A stretch of DNA of 64,000 nt, taken from Didymella arachidicola. Taxonomy: Eukaryota; Ascomycota; Dothideomycetes; Pleosporales; Didymellaceae. The DNA lies in contig CM049988.1 of assembly GCA_016630955.3 (NCBI GenBank), positions 868,001-932,000 on the forward strand, read 5' to 3'. The notes beneath the pieces are model-generated. The model made no database searches. It was not told the origin of the DNA and saw only the letters and a program-made list of their open reading frames with translations. A program made the position numbers and the translations under genes. Positions 43,501-54,866 of this stretch are shown here, one piece after another (within the stretch, counting starts at the first letter, position 1; each line of letters starts with the position of its first letter).

Positions 43501-46500
43501 CTACGCAGACCAGCGCTTCTTCAGCCGGTCAATGATCATACCTATGTATTGCGTATCAGTCACACTAGGGATCCGACCCAGCGACTGGCTGTCTTTGCCA
43601 GTCTCTACGGTAAGGTACTCTAGCGGGCCCTTCGGCTTCGTCGAAGCAGCGCTGCCATATTTGCCCTCGAACCAGTCCAGCAGCTTGATCGGAGGGTTTG
43701 TTTTCGGGTCTCGGTCGGAGTGTCGAAGTCTCTCCATCCATTGGTCTGTGGGCAAGGATTCAAATTGGAGGCCAGCTGCGGACAGTGCGGGTAGCATATC
43801 CCGCGTCCAATGGAATCGTGTGGGGTTCAAAACATGGTAGACGAGGTCCGGATCAGACACACGTGATGCGGCACGGTCCGGTTTGCATACGTCGAGAATG
43901 ATGCGTGCTGCATAGTCGACAGGAAGCCAGGTCATCTCCTGGGTATGGGTCAGTGAGTGCGAGAGGCTGTATGGTATGAACACTTACTTCGTCCAGTTGA
44001 GGTAGGGCACCAAGAGTGACTGCTGTCTGGATCATGAGGGGAATTCCCTCTGTTGTGTTCCACTCGCCGACCTTGCTGTCTCCGGCCAGCTGCCCAATTC
44101 TCAGCACCCTGGCTTGGGCACCCACGTCCTTCATAGCATTACGAACGATCTGCTCCGCGACGTACTTCGATCTCGCGTAACCCGTGCCTTGAACATGTGC
44201 GATGTCCCTAACAGGCGATTCCGGGACTGTACCGGGCCGCGGTGTACCACCAGTTGAAGATACAGAGGAACAGAAATAGAACCGCGCAGGCGACCCATGA
44301 GTCGTAGACTGACAAAGGTTGATGAAGTTTGGCACGGCCTTAATGTGTTGCTCTTCGAAGCTCTCGACGGAGATGTTGAAGTTGACCGCCCACGCACTGT
44401 GGATGACCAGCGTCAGGCTTGAGCGGAGTTGCTCAAATCGGTCAGTACCAAGACCAAAGTCTGGCTTACTCAGATCAGACGGCAGGGCAATGATCTTGTG
44501 GATCTCTTTGAGCGACAGAGAGATGCCTCGTGTTGTGAGGCTTTGCAGTGTCCGTTCGAGCGCAGTGTGTTCTGATGAAGCACGAACAAGTGCCCACACT
44601 GTGGATACGGTCGGATCGCGGACGAGCTGAGCGAGGAGATGCGCACCGAGGCCTCCAGTGACGCCAGTCAGTACAACCGTCTCTGAAGTGGGGGCGACGC
44701 GATTTGTCCCTTCGTAGGTCTTGAAAGAAGAGTGTTTTGCAACAAGATCATGCATGACCTGAAATGTGTCCTTTGCTTGCTCCGTATGACCAGTACGTAA
44801 TCCCTCGATGTGTTGTGCGAGAGCTCGGATGTTGCCGGTTTCGTAAAGGACATTTTGCCCAAGTTGAGCCTGCCGCCCACCGAGATCGAGCTCCTTCTTC
44901 ATCAAGCTCCACATCTTCATGCATTGCAGGCTATCGATCCCGAATGCAAAGAAGTCATCCGAAACCGAAAGCTCAACACCAAGGTTCTCTTGGAACTTCT
45001 TAATAAGATATGTCTCGAGCTCTGGTAGGGCCAGCACAATGGTGCCTCCTTCGGCATTGCCAGTCTCAAAGTTGGCGTATGCGGACTCGATGATCTCTTC
45101 AAACTGGGTATACACCTGCGCTCGGATGAAGGTACCCTTGTCGGTCTTTGCGTATTCGGTGTCGGACGGCAGGATGATGATAAGATCCTCCGGTATGCGC
45201 GAAAAGCTCTCGGCTCGAGAGTTTGCATCTTCCACGGCCGGCAATATCTCGAAGAAGAAATCGTCGTCCAACATGTGGTCGGCATCATCAGACTTGATGA
45301 TCAGAACACCGGGAAGGCTCTTGCCGTCGCCAAAAACAATTGCCTCCTTTACTAGGCCCTCTTGACGTATCCTGCCCTCGATAGGAATGGGTAGAACCTT
45401 CTCGCCATTGACTAAAGTGAGTCTATCGTCCAGTCTCGACACGAATCGCCAGAAGTCCGGGTTAGTAGGGTGTTGCATGAAGAGGTCTCTTGTGCGGAAG
45501 GATCGAGGAGGGTCATCTGAGTTGATAGTGTTCTTCGAGCGAAGACCGTCAAGGGCGACACACTCAAAAATTCCTGGAGCAATCTCGTCCATTAGGACAT
45601 ACTGCTTCACTTCGGGTAGGATGCGAAGGTAGTTCCAGGCAAGATCCCCCTTGGGACGTACTGAGGTTGATATCCTACCTGTCTCGGTGGCGCCGTAGTT
45701 TGCTACGAGGTTGACACCATTCCTGACAAGCATGTCTCCAAGGTCATCAGGGCATGCACTGCCTCCATACATGACAAGGTCGATCTCCGCGAGCGCTTTG
45801 ATGCCCTCTTCTGATTCACCGAGGAGCTTGAGGACATACGGTACACAGAACAGAAGGTCAGGTTTAACGGCAGCGAGTGTCATCGTGATGTTATACTTCG
45901 TCAACGGGAAGGCGTAGTTGAAGTAGTACATCGGTTTTCCTGAGTATATTGATCGAAACGTCTCGTAGAAGCCAAAACTGTGGAAGAGAGGTTGTGTCAT
46001 GAGGGCCTTCCGGTCCAGATTTGTCGAAAACGCTGCAATGCAGCTGCGGTTGGTAAGGTAGATAGGCTTGGGTAGTCCAGTTGACCCTGAGGAGTGAATG
46101 ATAACGATATTCTTGGCGGTCTCTTTCTGAGGATCGTAGGCACGGTGGCAGCTAGGTGCGTCCACGCCATAGTACTCGTCGTGCCTCAATAACTGAAGTA
46201 CAGTTGTGCCAAGCTCACTCTTAACTTCTTCCAGAACAGGATAGAAGTTCAGTGTGCTCAGGACAATGTCACACCCGGCCAAATCGAGCAGCCGGATCAA
46301 GGCTGGCGCAGCCAGACGGGTAGATAGTAACAAGCTGGTATAGCCAAGCCTGCTCAGACCCAGGAGCGTGATGATAAAGGGCAAGCCAGAATGGGCAAGG
46401 ATCCCGACTACAGGGGCTTTGTCAAGGGATGCGTCCTACGGCATGGCGTTAGCGCAAGCTCCGGCTAGGCGTTGCTTTACTGACCACTTTCTTGAGACCC

Positions 46501-46787
46501 TTGCGTTGCAACGCTGCTGCAGCTGCGTCGACATATTTGTCCACAGCCGCCGCTGCATGATCTTCGTAGTCTGTCACTCCCTCATTGGGGTATCCAATGA
46601 GCGGTGCGTCTTTCAACTCTGCAGCTCTCCGACGAATAAGCTCGTCGATTGTATAGATTTCCCCGTCGCTTGGTAGCAGAAGGGTCCGTGCCGGGAGCTC
46701 TTCGGTCTCTGTATACGTTTGCGACATTGTTTCTTCATCAGCTTCTGAAAAGTACTCAGAAGACGCTGGTGATGTAGAGCGCGACAT
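43501..46787 (-). CDS. NRPS-like adenylation-thiolation-reductase enzyme (A-T-R)
   Basis: Exons 46787-46485, 46435-43988 and 43938-43501 give 1062 aa. The layout is that of fungal NRPS-like carboxylic acid reductases and, more remotely, alpha-aminoadipate reductase. An adenylation domain at about 20-560 has the core 'IIHSSGSTGLPKPIYLTNRS' at about 213-232, 'NYGATETGRIST' at about 347-358 and 'SRLDDRLTLVNGEKV' near 435. A carrier domain has 'FFAFGIDSLQCMKMW', with the phosphopantetheine Ser near 603. A short-chain-dehydrogenase-like reductase domain starts 'VVLTGVTGGLGAHLLAQL' at about 688 and holds the catalytic 'GYARSKYVAEQ' near 853. Such enzymes activate an acid, load it on the carrier and release it as an aldehyde using NADPH. 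There is no condensation domain. It lies divergent to an MFS transporter. Confidence 0.92.
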
Positions 46788-47088
46788 CGTGACCTGCGGC
46801 TCGCTTTATGCGGAGGTGGCTTACACTTTCCGTGGGGTCGTAACGGAGAAGGTATCCTCAACGTGATGTTGCTTGCCCCACTCACTTTCGCTCGCTTCGC
46901 TCGGACACGTTTTCCAGAGCCGCATAGCGTTATCCGGGGGCCGTAGATTTTGCACCAATGTCGAGCCCTCAAATCCATCAGGAGCACAGATCCAACTCAC
47001 AAGCTCGTCTGCATGCAGGATACCATGCTCAGGTTCTCTGGGCATGCACATTGTGGCAGCCCTTAGCGCAATGTTGCCTGCAACCCCC

Positions 47089-47131
47089 CTCTCATGATGC
47101 AGATTAAGTGGGAAATAAGCCTAGGCCACCC
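47089..47131 (+). repeat. Left terminal inverted repeat of the MITE
   Basis: Paired with 47295-47337; three mismatches in 43 positions. Confidence 0.85.
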
Positions 47132-47294
47132 ACGAAAATCAGCAATGCAAACCTTAGGTTTTGAAGCACTAAAACACCAAGATATCTACATAATTATATA
47201 GCAAAATAGCTATAATCACTTAAGCTAACATTAAATAGGAACAGACTGCGTCAAGAAAAGCCTGTTGACAGAAAGTGTTCATGTTGATGCTCTT

Positions 47295-47337
47295 GGGTGG
47301 TCCAGGCTTATTTCCCACTTAGTCTGCATCATGAGAG
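47295..47337 (-). repeat. Right terminal inverted repeat of the MITE
   Basis: Reverse complement of 47089-47131 apart from three mismatches. Confidence 0.85.
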
Positions 47338-47564
47338 CCCCCGTCTGTTTACCTTTCCTGCGCAGCGAAGGATCCGTCATCGTGCCCTTCTTTGGTGCAA
47401 CGTTGCATGCCACGACCGTCTTTCTTGCCTTCCCCGCGAAGCAAAAGATCGACCATCATGAGCTTCCTGCATACTACTAGCACGCCAAGAGAACCCCGTG
47501 GTGTGTGCCATGCCCCGCTTGTGAATCTCCACAAACCACTGTCAATACCAAGCTTGGCAAAGCT

Positions 47565-47570
47565 GATATA
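47565..47570 (+). promoter_or_regulatory. TATA box (TATAAA) of the MFS gene
   Basis: TATAAA lies 77 bp before the ATG of the MFS transporter, followed by a purine-rich then CT-rich leader. The position is suitable for a core promoter element. Confidence 0.5.
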
Positions 47571-47646
47571 AAGAGAGAACAGATGGCGAGACCTCTAGCG
47601 AGCACAGTGCCCCGAGCACTGAACACTCCTCGACATCTCAGCCATC

Positions 47647-49332
47647 ATGACTGATCAGACCAAGACAAAGAACTCGACCGAGCACGTCGACACAATCAGT
47701 GTCAATGACGAGCCTCTCAAACCTCAGTATGAGGAGCTTGACAAATTCGGAGCTGCCCTCGTAAAGAGTGCCGCTGAGGTCGCTCTAGTAAAGAAGTTGG
47801 ACCGCTGGATGATGGTGCGTACATGGCGTGGACGCGGCGCATTGTCAGCTAACAGAAGTAGCCCATCCTTTGGCTCATGTACTTCCTCAACTTTCTCGAT
47901 CGCAATGCTATCGTTAACGGGAAGATCGACAACATGGACAAGGATCTCAAACTCACTGGCGTTCAGTATAACACTTGCGTCTCCATCTTCTTCGTTGGGT
48001 GGGTCGATCTTTGACGGTACGCGACATCAGCTGACATTCATAAGCTACTTGGTCGGACAAGTCCCGTCTAACATGCTACTCAATCGCATCAAACCCTCCT
48101 GGTATATGTCCGGCTGGATGATGGCCTGGGCTATTGTGTCTACCCTGATGGCAGTGGTGAAGGACTACAAGGGCATGCTGGCTTGCCGTTTCGTGCTCGG
48201 TATAACAGAGGCCCCGTTCTATCCTGGCGGCCTCTATTTGATTTCGATGTTCTACACGCGTAAAGAAAGCGCTACGAGGATGTCCATCTTCTACACCGGC
48301 AACCTCCTCGCATCCGCATTTTCGGGCCTCATCGCAGCTCCAATTTTCTCTGGCATGGAAGGCAAACATGGTCTTGAGGGCTGGAGATGGTTATTTATCA
48401 TCCAAGGTGTCATCACTGGTATGTTTCCCAAGAATTTGCGGATACGCATCGCTGACAATGACGCAGTGGGCGTCGCTGTCCTCGCTTTTTTTTTGCTCCC
48501 CAACGCGCCCTTGCAGACACCCTGGCTCACACAAGAGGAGCGAGAACTAGCGCATAGCAGAATTGCCTTCGACACGACCGAGAAAGAGGGTCGAGTGAGC
48601 GTGTGGAATGGTCTGCGCGAAGCCTGCACTGACTACCGTATGTGGGTTTTTGCAATTATGCAAAATCTGCATCTGTCCGCCAACGGTAAGTAGGAAAAGC
48701 CTTTTCTTGGAACACAACTGATGAATACATAGGGTTCAAGAACTTCCTTCCCACGGTCGTACAGGTATGCTACCACACGAGCAGCTTGCGCGCCATCTAC
48801 TGACTCTATCTAGACCCTCGGCTTCAATCGCACGATTACTCTCGTGCTGACCTGCCCGCCCTATCTACTCTCCGCCTTCGTCTCAGTCGCCGTCTCATGG
48901 TCCTCTGGCCGCTTTAACGAGCGCACCTGGCACATTACTCTGTCCAAAATCGTTGCAATTATTGGCTTCATGATCGGCACTTTAACCCTGAACGTCGGTG
49001 CGCGCTACTTCGCCATGGTCCTCTTCGTCGGCGCAACCTACGGCGTGAACAACATTAATCTGTCATGGACGGCCTCAGTGCTAGGACAGACAGATGAGAA
49101 GAAGGCCGTGGCAATCGCGATTGCGAACACGCTGGGCAACTTGTCGTTTGTGTACACACCTTACCTCTGGCCTGACACGAGCAAGCCGCGCTTCACGATG
49201 GCGATGTGGGCTAGCGTTGGATTCTCCGCGGGTGTGGTTGTGTGCGCTTGGGCGTTGAGGTTCATCTTGATGAGAGATAACAGGAAGCTTCTGGCTGCGA
49301 ACAGCGAGGCGATTAACTTCTACGTCTACTGA
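47647..49332 (+). CDS. MFS transporter, DAL5/TNA1-type anion:cation symporter
   Basis: Exons 47647-47814, 47862-47998, 48045-48418, 48467-48685, 48733-48764 and 48814-49332 give 482 aa, the usual length for the allantoate-permease family. It is a 12-helix plasma-membrane symporter for organic anions such as allantoate, nicotinate or other carboxylates. Diagnostic parts are 'KKLDRWMM' joined to 'PILWLMYFLNFLDRNAIVN', 'LVGQVPSNMLLNRIKPSWYM', 'CRFVLGITEAPFYPGGLYLI', 'EGWRWLFIIQG' and 'NFLPTVVQTLGFNRT'. Exon 5 is only 32 nt. All introns are 46-49 nt with clean phases. The divergent NRPS-like gene suggests the transporter exports or imports that enzyme's product or substrate; this is inference. 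Confidence 0.93.
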
Positions 49333-50835
49333 AGATATTCAAGAGGGGGGGGAACGCCGGCTTATATGTAGCCACTGTCATTGCTCAGCAGAATGTTTAG
49401 CTGCATCAGAGCTCTTGGCAAGACAGCCGTAGGCTGAGCTGTTGTTATCAATGACAATGATAGATAGCAATTGCTTTCGAATTTCGACCTCTGGTAGCAA
49501 ATTGAAACTGAGCGACAGCTCCCATCTTCGTGGACTGTGCGGTGCCAAGAATCGGTGACCCCAGCGTCATGTCTCTTTCCTTCCCTCTGCCTCTGCTTTT
49601 GCACAGCTCCCACAAGAGGATCGAAAATGATTCCAAGGTGATCTATGCCCCAAGAAGAACGTGCCAAACGTCCTGTACAATCATGTGAGCCTGTGATTCG
49701 CCAACAAGGCCGAAGAAGTGGCTCTTGTAAGAGTGATCGATCTTGTTGAAGAGGACACGCAGCCCGCACTGGGCGACATGGTAGATCTGAACTACTTATC
49801 ACCAATCACTTGACCGGGTCTGAAACTGTTGCGTGATGCTTATACTACCTCACAAAGCACACTCCAAAACAAATAGTACGTGATACAATGCTCAAGGTGA
49901 TTCTGTACACGTTGTGGCGATAGTGAAGGTGAGTATCAGGGCCTTGCTTGTCTAAACAATCGACGACTGCATTGTTATCCACCACAGAGTATTCTTCCTT
50001 CTTCCCTTCTTTCCTTCATGCCCACGTGTATAGCACGCACAGCTAACATGTTGTATATAGCTTCGAAACTGCAGGTGGGTAGTCTCACTACGAACAGCTT
50101 TGACAAGGTGGTCTTATCTCATGTGCTCCCCGGGCGGTGAAGATAACTGTCAGTCCTTTCCACCAACACCAGGTGGCTGGATTCCATCAGTAAATGAAGG
50201 CACAGAGTAAAGATGTGTAGGCAATGCCGATTCACGATTTCTAGCACGCAGCTTTGGCATCTGTAATAGACTTTGTTACATTAGCTCTTAGCAAATGTTC
50301 GCGTACGTGAATGCATTCGTTATACAGACAGCTTGGTTACCGTGGAAAACCCTAGCGCTGCTCTGGAAATGCTCAGCTGCTGCTACCTAGGTACCTCAGT
50401 GTTTTCCGACGTGACTGATTTTCTATTGTTCATTGAGTATCTGCTTTGGCGTCGCGGCACAGGTACATGTGGCTTTTTGTTGCGTACAGTGTCCTGGACA
50501 ATGATTAGAGCTTGGTTTGACACGTTTACGACCAGTTCGGGTACATACATCAAGGCACATACTTCACGATTGTAGAGCAGATTGGCCAGAATTGTCTCAG
50601 ATGTGTAAACCTTCCAAGGTTGCGCTCATTCCTGTGTTGAGTGACAACAGAGCGTATGGCTAGAGCTCTGTGCTTGAATCGTGGCTTCAAGTGAGCTGAT
50701 GTGTCGCGTTGTACTCGATCCTGCTTGCGTTCAGACTGTCAGTCGCATCCATCATGTCACTGATATCATATAGACGTACCTACAAAGGTAAAGATCAAGT
50801 CAACCACCGCAAAGGGACCTATACACGGGCTGTTG
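49333..50835. other. Intergenic region between MFS gene and zinc-cluster gene
   Basis: About 1.5 kb between two convergent genes. A protein-like stretch on the plus strand near 49700-49800 ('FANKAEEVALVRVIDLVEED') has coding character but no start or recognisable family, so it may be an old relic. Elsewhere only short frames occur. Confidence 0.45.
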
Positions 50836-52560
50836 TCAGATAAAGGAAGGCATGTATCCACCCTCCTCAACCAGCTCTCTCCAGTCGACTTCTCTTTTTG
50901 CCTTCTCATCAACGATAAGATCCTGCCTCTTCCACACGGCCTTGGTGAGCGCGATGATGATGCCGTAATTACCGATACGTCTGCTCGATCCGCTTCTGTT
51001 CATGAGATCCAGTATTCGTATGCGATCCACATCATCAGAGACACTGCAGGCAAGAACAAACAGTGGCCAAGGACTACTGCAAATCTTCATCTCCCACAAT
51101 ATAGCGAGACCTTTGTGGAGCAAGTCTTGTGGATCGACCGCGGGAGTAAAGGTTGTAGAAGTGACTTGATAGAGGTACATTGTTGCAGCAATACGGTACA
51201 GCTCGGCTGTGAAGGCGATGCGCGCACTATCGATGGTGCCCGTTGTTGTGCCAGGACGAAGCACTAGCTCTTGCCGCAGGTTCAGGAGACGTCCCTCCAA
51301 TTGAGCCGCTATGTCAGGGTGACTGATTGAACATTTCGTGCTACGACTCCTGGCAAAAGTGGTAGGAGACGGTGAATGTTTATGTCCGCGTAATTGGTTT
51401 ATGCAGCCAATCAACTCAAGGACTTCGAGTGAGCAGCCCAAAACGCCAACGATCTGAAGGGTATGTAAGCTACTCACAGAAACACCGAAGTCGAGTTGAA
51501 TATTGAACCTACCTGGCTTTTTTCAGCTGTTTTATCTGGCAGCTCAATAACTGGTTCTGTCGTGTATGGTGGGTATGTGTACTGGCTGAATATGTAGTGA
51601 TACTGAAACCACGGCTTCAAGAACTCGAACCCTGGAGACGACGTCACGATCTCCGGTATGGTATTGAAAACCGATTTTGCACCTTCAAGATGCATGTGCC
51701 AAGCAGTGTCTAACTCATCGAAGACCTGCGACAGTTAGTAGATGTTCATCGACCGAGACTTAATTCATGCGCTTACACCATATACACATAGCATCAAAGA
51801 GGCTGCAAAATGTCGAGTCTTGGTTGCAGGATCGGCTTCCTGCATCGTTGTAGCAGCCAAACTGTCACTCAAGTCCTTGATCGCTCGAAACTTGTGCTCC
51901 AGCGCCTCTTGCGGTCGACCCAGATGATAGGAAGCTATCGCCAGGGTTGTTTGAAGTATGCTTCGTGAAGACAAGTCGGAGGACGACAGTGCCATCGGAA
52001 TCAATGATAGACGAAATCCGTTAGATTCGTCATCGATAGTGGTTGTCATACGCGCTATCTGCGTGTCGTCTGAACAGGATTAGTTACAGCTCTCTACAAG
52101 ACAGCATTTATGGCTCATACAGTGGCTCAGTAACATGCCATCTTGTTCGGAGATCTGAAGAAAGTCAATCGATCTCGGGATTGTGATCATCATAGTGCTT
52201 TCCAACTCGTTCTTGATAAGATCCTGCACGGCCAACCTGGAACCACTCATGTCTTCGATGACAGTGTTTAGGAACGTCAAGCAGCCGTCCTCCTGTTTGA
52301 TATATCTGAAGACGACATCCTGGCGTTTCACATAGTATCTCGTTTGCTTCCGACGGCCATCATGCTTGTCCGGCCAGGCAAGGCGCAGACCATAACCTTG
52401 ACATACCCGCTGGCCTTTCAGGCAATTAAGACAGCTTGGCAAGGTGCGATCACAACCGACCTTCCGCTCTGCAGAGACGTCAGATTGAAGAATAGTCCCA
52501 AGAGCATTTGGAGCGTGGCCTACGCTTGCACGTCCAGCAATTGGTTGATGCTTTCGACAT
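50836..52560 (-). CDS. Zn2Cys6 transcription regulator
   Basis: Exons 52560-52524, 52468-52121, 52069-51777, 51725-51513 and 51453-50836 give 502 aa. The binuclear zinc cluster begins at residue 8: 'CWTCKQRKVGCDRTLPSCLN', then 'CLKGQRVC', with the spacing C-x2-C-x6-C-x6-C-x2-C-x6-C. It is split by a 55-nt intron after the second Cys, joined as CAG across the junction. Such proteins bind CGG triplets as monomers or dimers. The remaining part resembles the C-terminal 'fungal-specific transcription factor domain 2' group with 'SILQTTLAIASYHLGRPQEA', 'ATKTRHFAASLMLCVYGVFD', 'TAWHMHLEGAKSVF' and a C-terminal 'FTAELYRIAATMYLYQV'. It is a candidate pathway regulator for the NRPS-like and MFS genes beside it. 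Confidence 0.9.
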
Positions 52561-53191
52561 GCCGTTTCTTATGCTATTGCCTGCTCAACGAATGGTTCGG
52601 GAGGCGTAATTCCTGCTTAACGCCACGAGACTGTCAGAATTAACGACCGTGGATATCTTATCAAGAGCTCATGACAACTATATGGTTTGACGGGGCATAT
52701 TAGCTTCGTGGAATCATGACTCAACGAGAGTCCAAATCCGGATATTCAAGGCTGTGGCTGGTGGTCCACCGCGCACGGAGGGGAGGGCAGGCTTGACTAG
52801 GTGACGAATAGAGATTGCAGATGTTCAGGCTATAGAGTGATGTAGATGCCGTGCTTGAGGTGGGGGAGTTCGTTGCAGTTTGCGGGCGCACGTGCAAGCC
52901 AGGCAGGCTACCAGTACATGTGAAGCGCTTGAAAACGCCAGGATATCTGCAACGAGAATCCTCCTTCATGAGCTACACTTAATTGACCAGAGTACCTTTA
53001 AGACATCGAGCGCACGTGCGGCGTAGAGTTGGCAGATGTCGCTGGCGTCTTTGATGTTCAGTAAGGGTCAGGGCGCACCCACCACCTGAAGCCCACCTCG
53101 CTTAATTAGCGCCGCAAAATGGAGGGAGGACTTTTCGACTTCAGATCGCGACTTTTCGACCGCCAGACTAACCACACAGCCAGCAGCAGCC
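52561..53191. promoter_or_regulatory. Divergent upstream region, zinc-cluster gene / uL4
   Basis: These 631 bp separate two divergent genes. Only short unsupported frames occur. The part close to uL4 should hold a strong ribosomal-protein promoter, but I name no motif. Confidence 0.5.
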
Positions 53192-54610
53192 ATGTCGCGC
53201 CCTACAGTGACTGTCATCAGCCCCAAGGGCGAAAGCTCTTCGGAGACCATTGCCGTCCCCAATGTCTTCAAGGTACGCGAACCGCCGAACGTTCGAGCAC
53301 GCAACGACCGCACGCATTGCGAGTACAAAAGACCGAGAATCGAGAGGATGGTACAGTGTCCATGATCGAGATCAACAGAGATCACTGGTACCAGTCTTCG
53401 CAATGGACAGTGGATGCAGACTCTGATCAGCAATGACACCTCGAGATCCACGGTCTTTGTCTGGCAATGCGCAGCGCGCTGCACGAGCAGGAGTCAACAG
53501 CAGCAGAACTTGTAGCTAACAGCTCCCAGTCTCCCATCAGGCCCGACATTGTTCAGTCTGTCCACACTGGCATGAACAAGAACAAGCGCCAGCCCTACGC
53601 TGTTTCCGAGAAGGCTGGTCACCAGACCTCTGCTGAGTCCTGGGGTACCGGTCGCGCTGTTGCCCGTATCCCCCGTGTCTCTGGTGGCGGAACCCACCGC
53701 GCTGGACAGGCCGCTTTCGGTAACATGTGCCGCAGTGGACGCATGTTTGCTGTTCGTACCTCCTCAAACGACATGATGAGCCAAGCTGATACTCGAATAG
53801 CCCACCAAGGTCTGGCGCAAGTGGCACCAGAAGATCAACCTCAACCAGAAGCGCTTCGCGACCGCCTCCGCGCTCGCCGCCTCTGGCAGCCCTGCTCTTC
53901 TCCTCGCCCGTGGTCACGCCATCTCCACCGTCCCCGAGGTTCCCCTCGTCGTCTCCTCGACCGCCTTCGCTGATGGCGCCATCAAGAAGACGTCCGCCGC
54001 CGTTGCCCTTCTCAAGGCTGTCGGTGCTGGTGCCGACATCGAGAAGGCCAAGAACTCTCGCAAGGTCCGCGCTGGTAAGGGTAAGCTGAGGGGTCGCCGC
54101 CACAAGCAGCGCCGTGGTCCTCTCGTCATCTACAACCCCGAGGAGGATGGCAAGGATCTCGTCCTTGCTTTCCGCAACATCCCCGGTGTTGAGACCAGCT
54201 CCGTCTACGACCTCAACCTCCTCCAGCTCGCCCCTGGCGGTCACCTCGGTCGCTTTGTCGTCTGGTCGTCGTCTGCTTTCTCTGCTCTCGACAAGATCTA
54301 CGGCTCCACCACCGAGCCCTCTGCGCTCAAGAAGGACTACGTCCTGCCTTCCACCATCATGAAGCAGACTGATCTGTCCAAAATCATCAACTCCAGCGAC
54401 ATCCAGAAGGTCCTCCGCCCCGTCCGTGGCGGTGCCGTCTCCAAGCGTGGCGTTGTGCAGAAGAAGAACCCTCTCAAGAACTTCCAGGTTCAGCTCCGCC
54501 TCAACCCCTACGCCGCTGCTTTCTCCAAGCAGAAGCTCGGCCAGGCTAAGGTTGAGAAAACCAAGGAGAGGTCCGGCGAGTCTTTCGCCAGCCTCTTGGC
54601 TGAGAACTAA
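53192..54610 (+). CDS. RPL4: 60S ribosomal protein uL4 (L4)
   Basis: Exons 53192-53272, 53530-53751 and 53801-54610 give 370 aa, in the family range. It is a component of the large ribosomal subunit lining the exit tunnel. Recognisable blocks are 'MSRPTVTVISPKGESSSE', 'RPDIVQSVHTGMNKNKRQPY', 'VSEKAGHQTSAESWGTGRAV', 'RIPRVSGGGTHRAGQAAFGN', 'MCRSGRMFAPTKVWRKWHQK', 'SRKVRAGKGKLRGRRHKQRR' and 'RLNPYAAAFSKQKLGQAK'. The fungal C-terminal extension is Lys-rich. Intron 1 is long (53273-53529, 257 nt); intron 2 (53752-53800, 49 nt) uses a weak GTTCGT donor but is required for frame. Confidence 0.97.
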
Positions 54611-54866
54611 GTTTGCTGTTTAGCGGGAACGGTTTCTTCAGGTCAATCACGGAAATGAATCACGGGACAGGTGGCTAGTGTAGCTGTCTGAAAATGCCCT
54701 GCGGGGTTACTCTCCAATACTTCTAATGTGTCATGCGTCGTGATGCAAATATACCCATTTTCTACCCTTGCAACGCAAACATCCCAGTCGTGAACCTCAT
54801 CGTCATTGTACCCACTCAACTTTCATCACTCATCTCCTTGATATGACTCACCTACTCTCAACACAC

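Larger units (their letters stand above)
47089..47337. mobile_element. MITE-like element, 249 bp, with 43-bp terminal inverted repeats
   Basis: Left end 47089-47131 and right end 47295-47337 are inverted copies with 40 of 43 matching positions; both begin CTCTCATGATGCAGA when read inwards. Between them lies about 160 bp of AT-rich DNA without an ORF. The element is flanked on both sides by CCCCC (47084-47088 and 47338-47342), a possible 5-bp target duplication. These are the hallmarks of a non-autonomous DNA transposon. No transposase is present. The superfamily cannot be assigned from one copy. Confidence 0.85.
46788..47646. promoter_or_regulatory. Divergent promoter region of NRPS-like gene and MFS gene
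   Basis: These 859 bp lie between the two start codons and host the MITE-like element at 47089-47337. The interior of the region is AT-rich while both gene-proximal parts are not. A shared control of the two genes is likely from the arrangement but not shown. Confidence 0.6.

Noticed and set aside
49640..49810. Protein-like stretch 'FANKAEEVALVRVIDLVEED' on the plus strand
   Set aside because: It lacks a start codon and any recognisable family; too short to call a pseudogene with confidence.
53273..53529. Possible C/D-box snoRNA in the first uL4 intron
   Set aside because: The C-box-like ATGATCGA deviates from the consensus, and no terminal stem could be paired with confidence.
53537..54244. 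A 235-codon minus-strand frame inside uL4
   Set aside because: Antisense shadow of a well-supported ribosomal protein gene.
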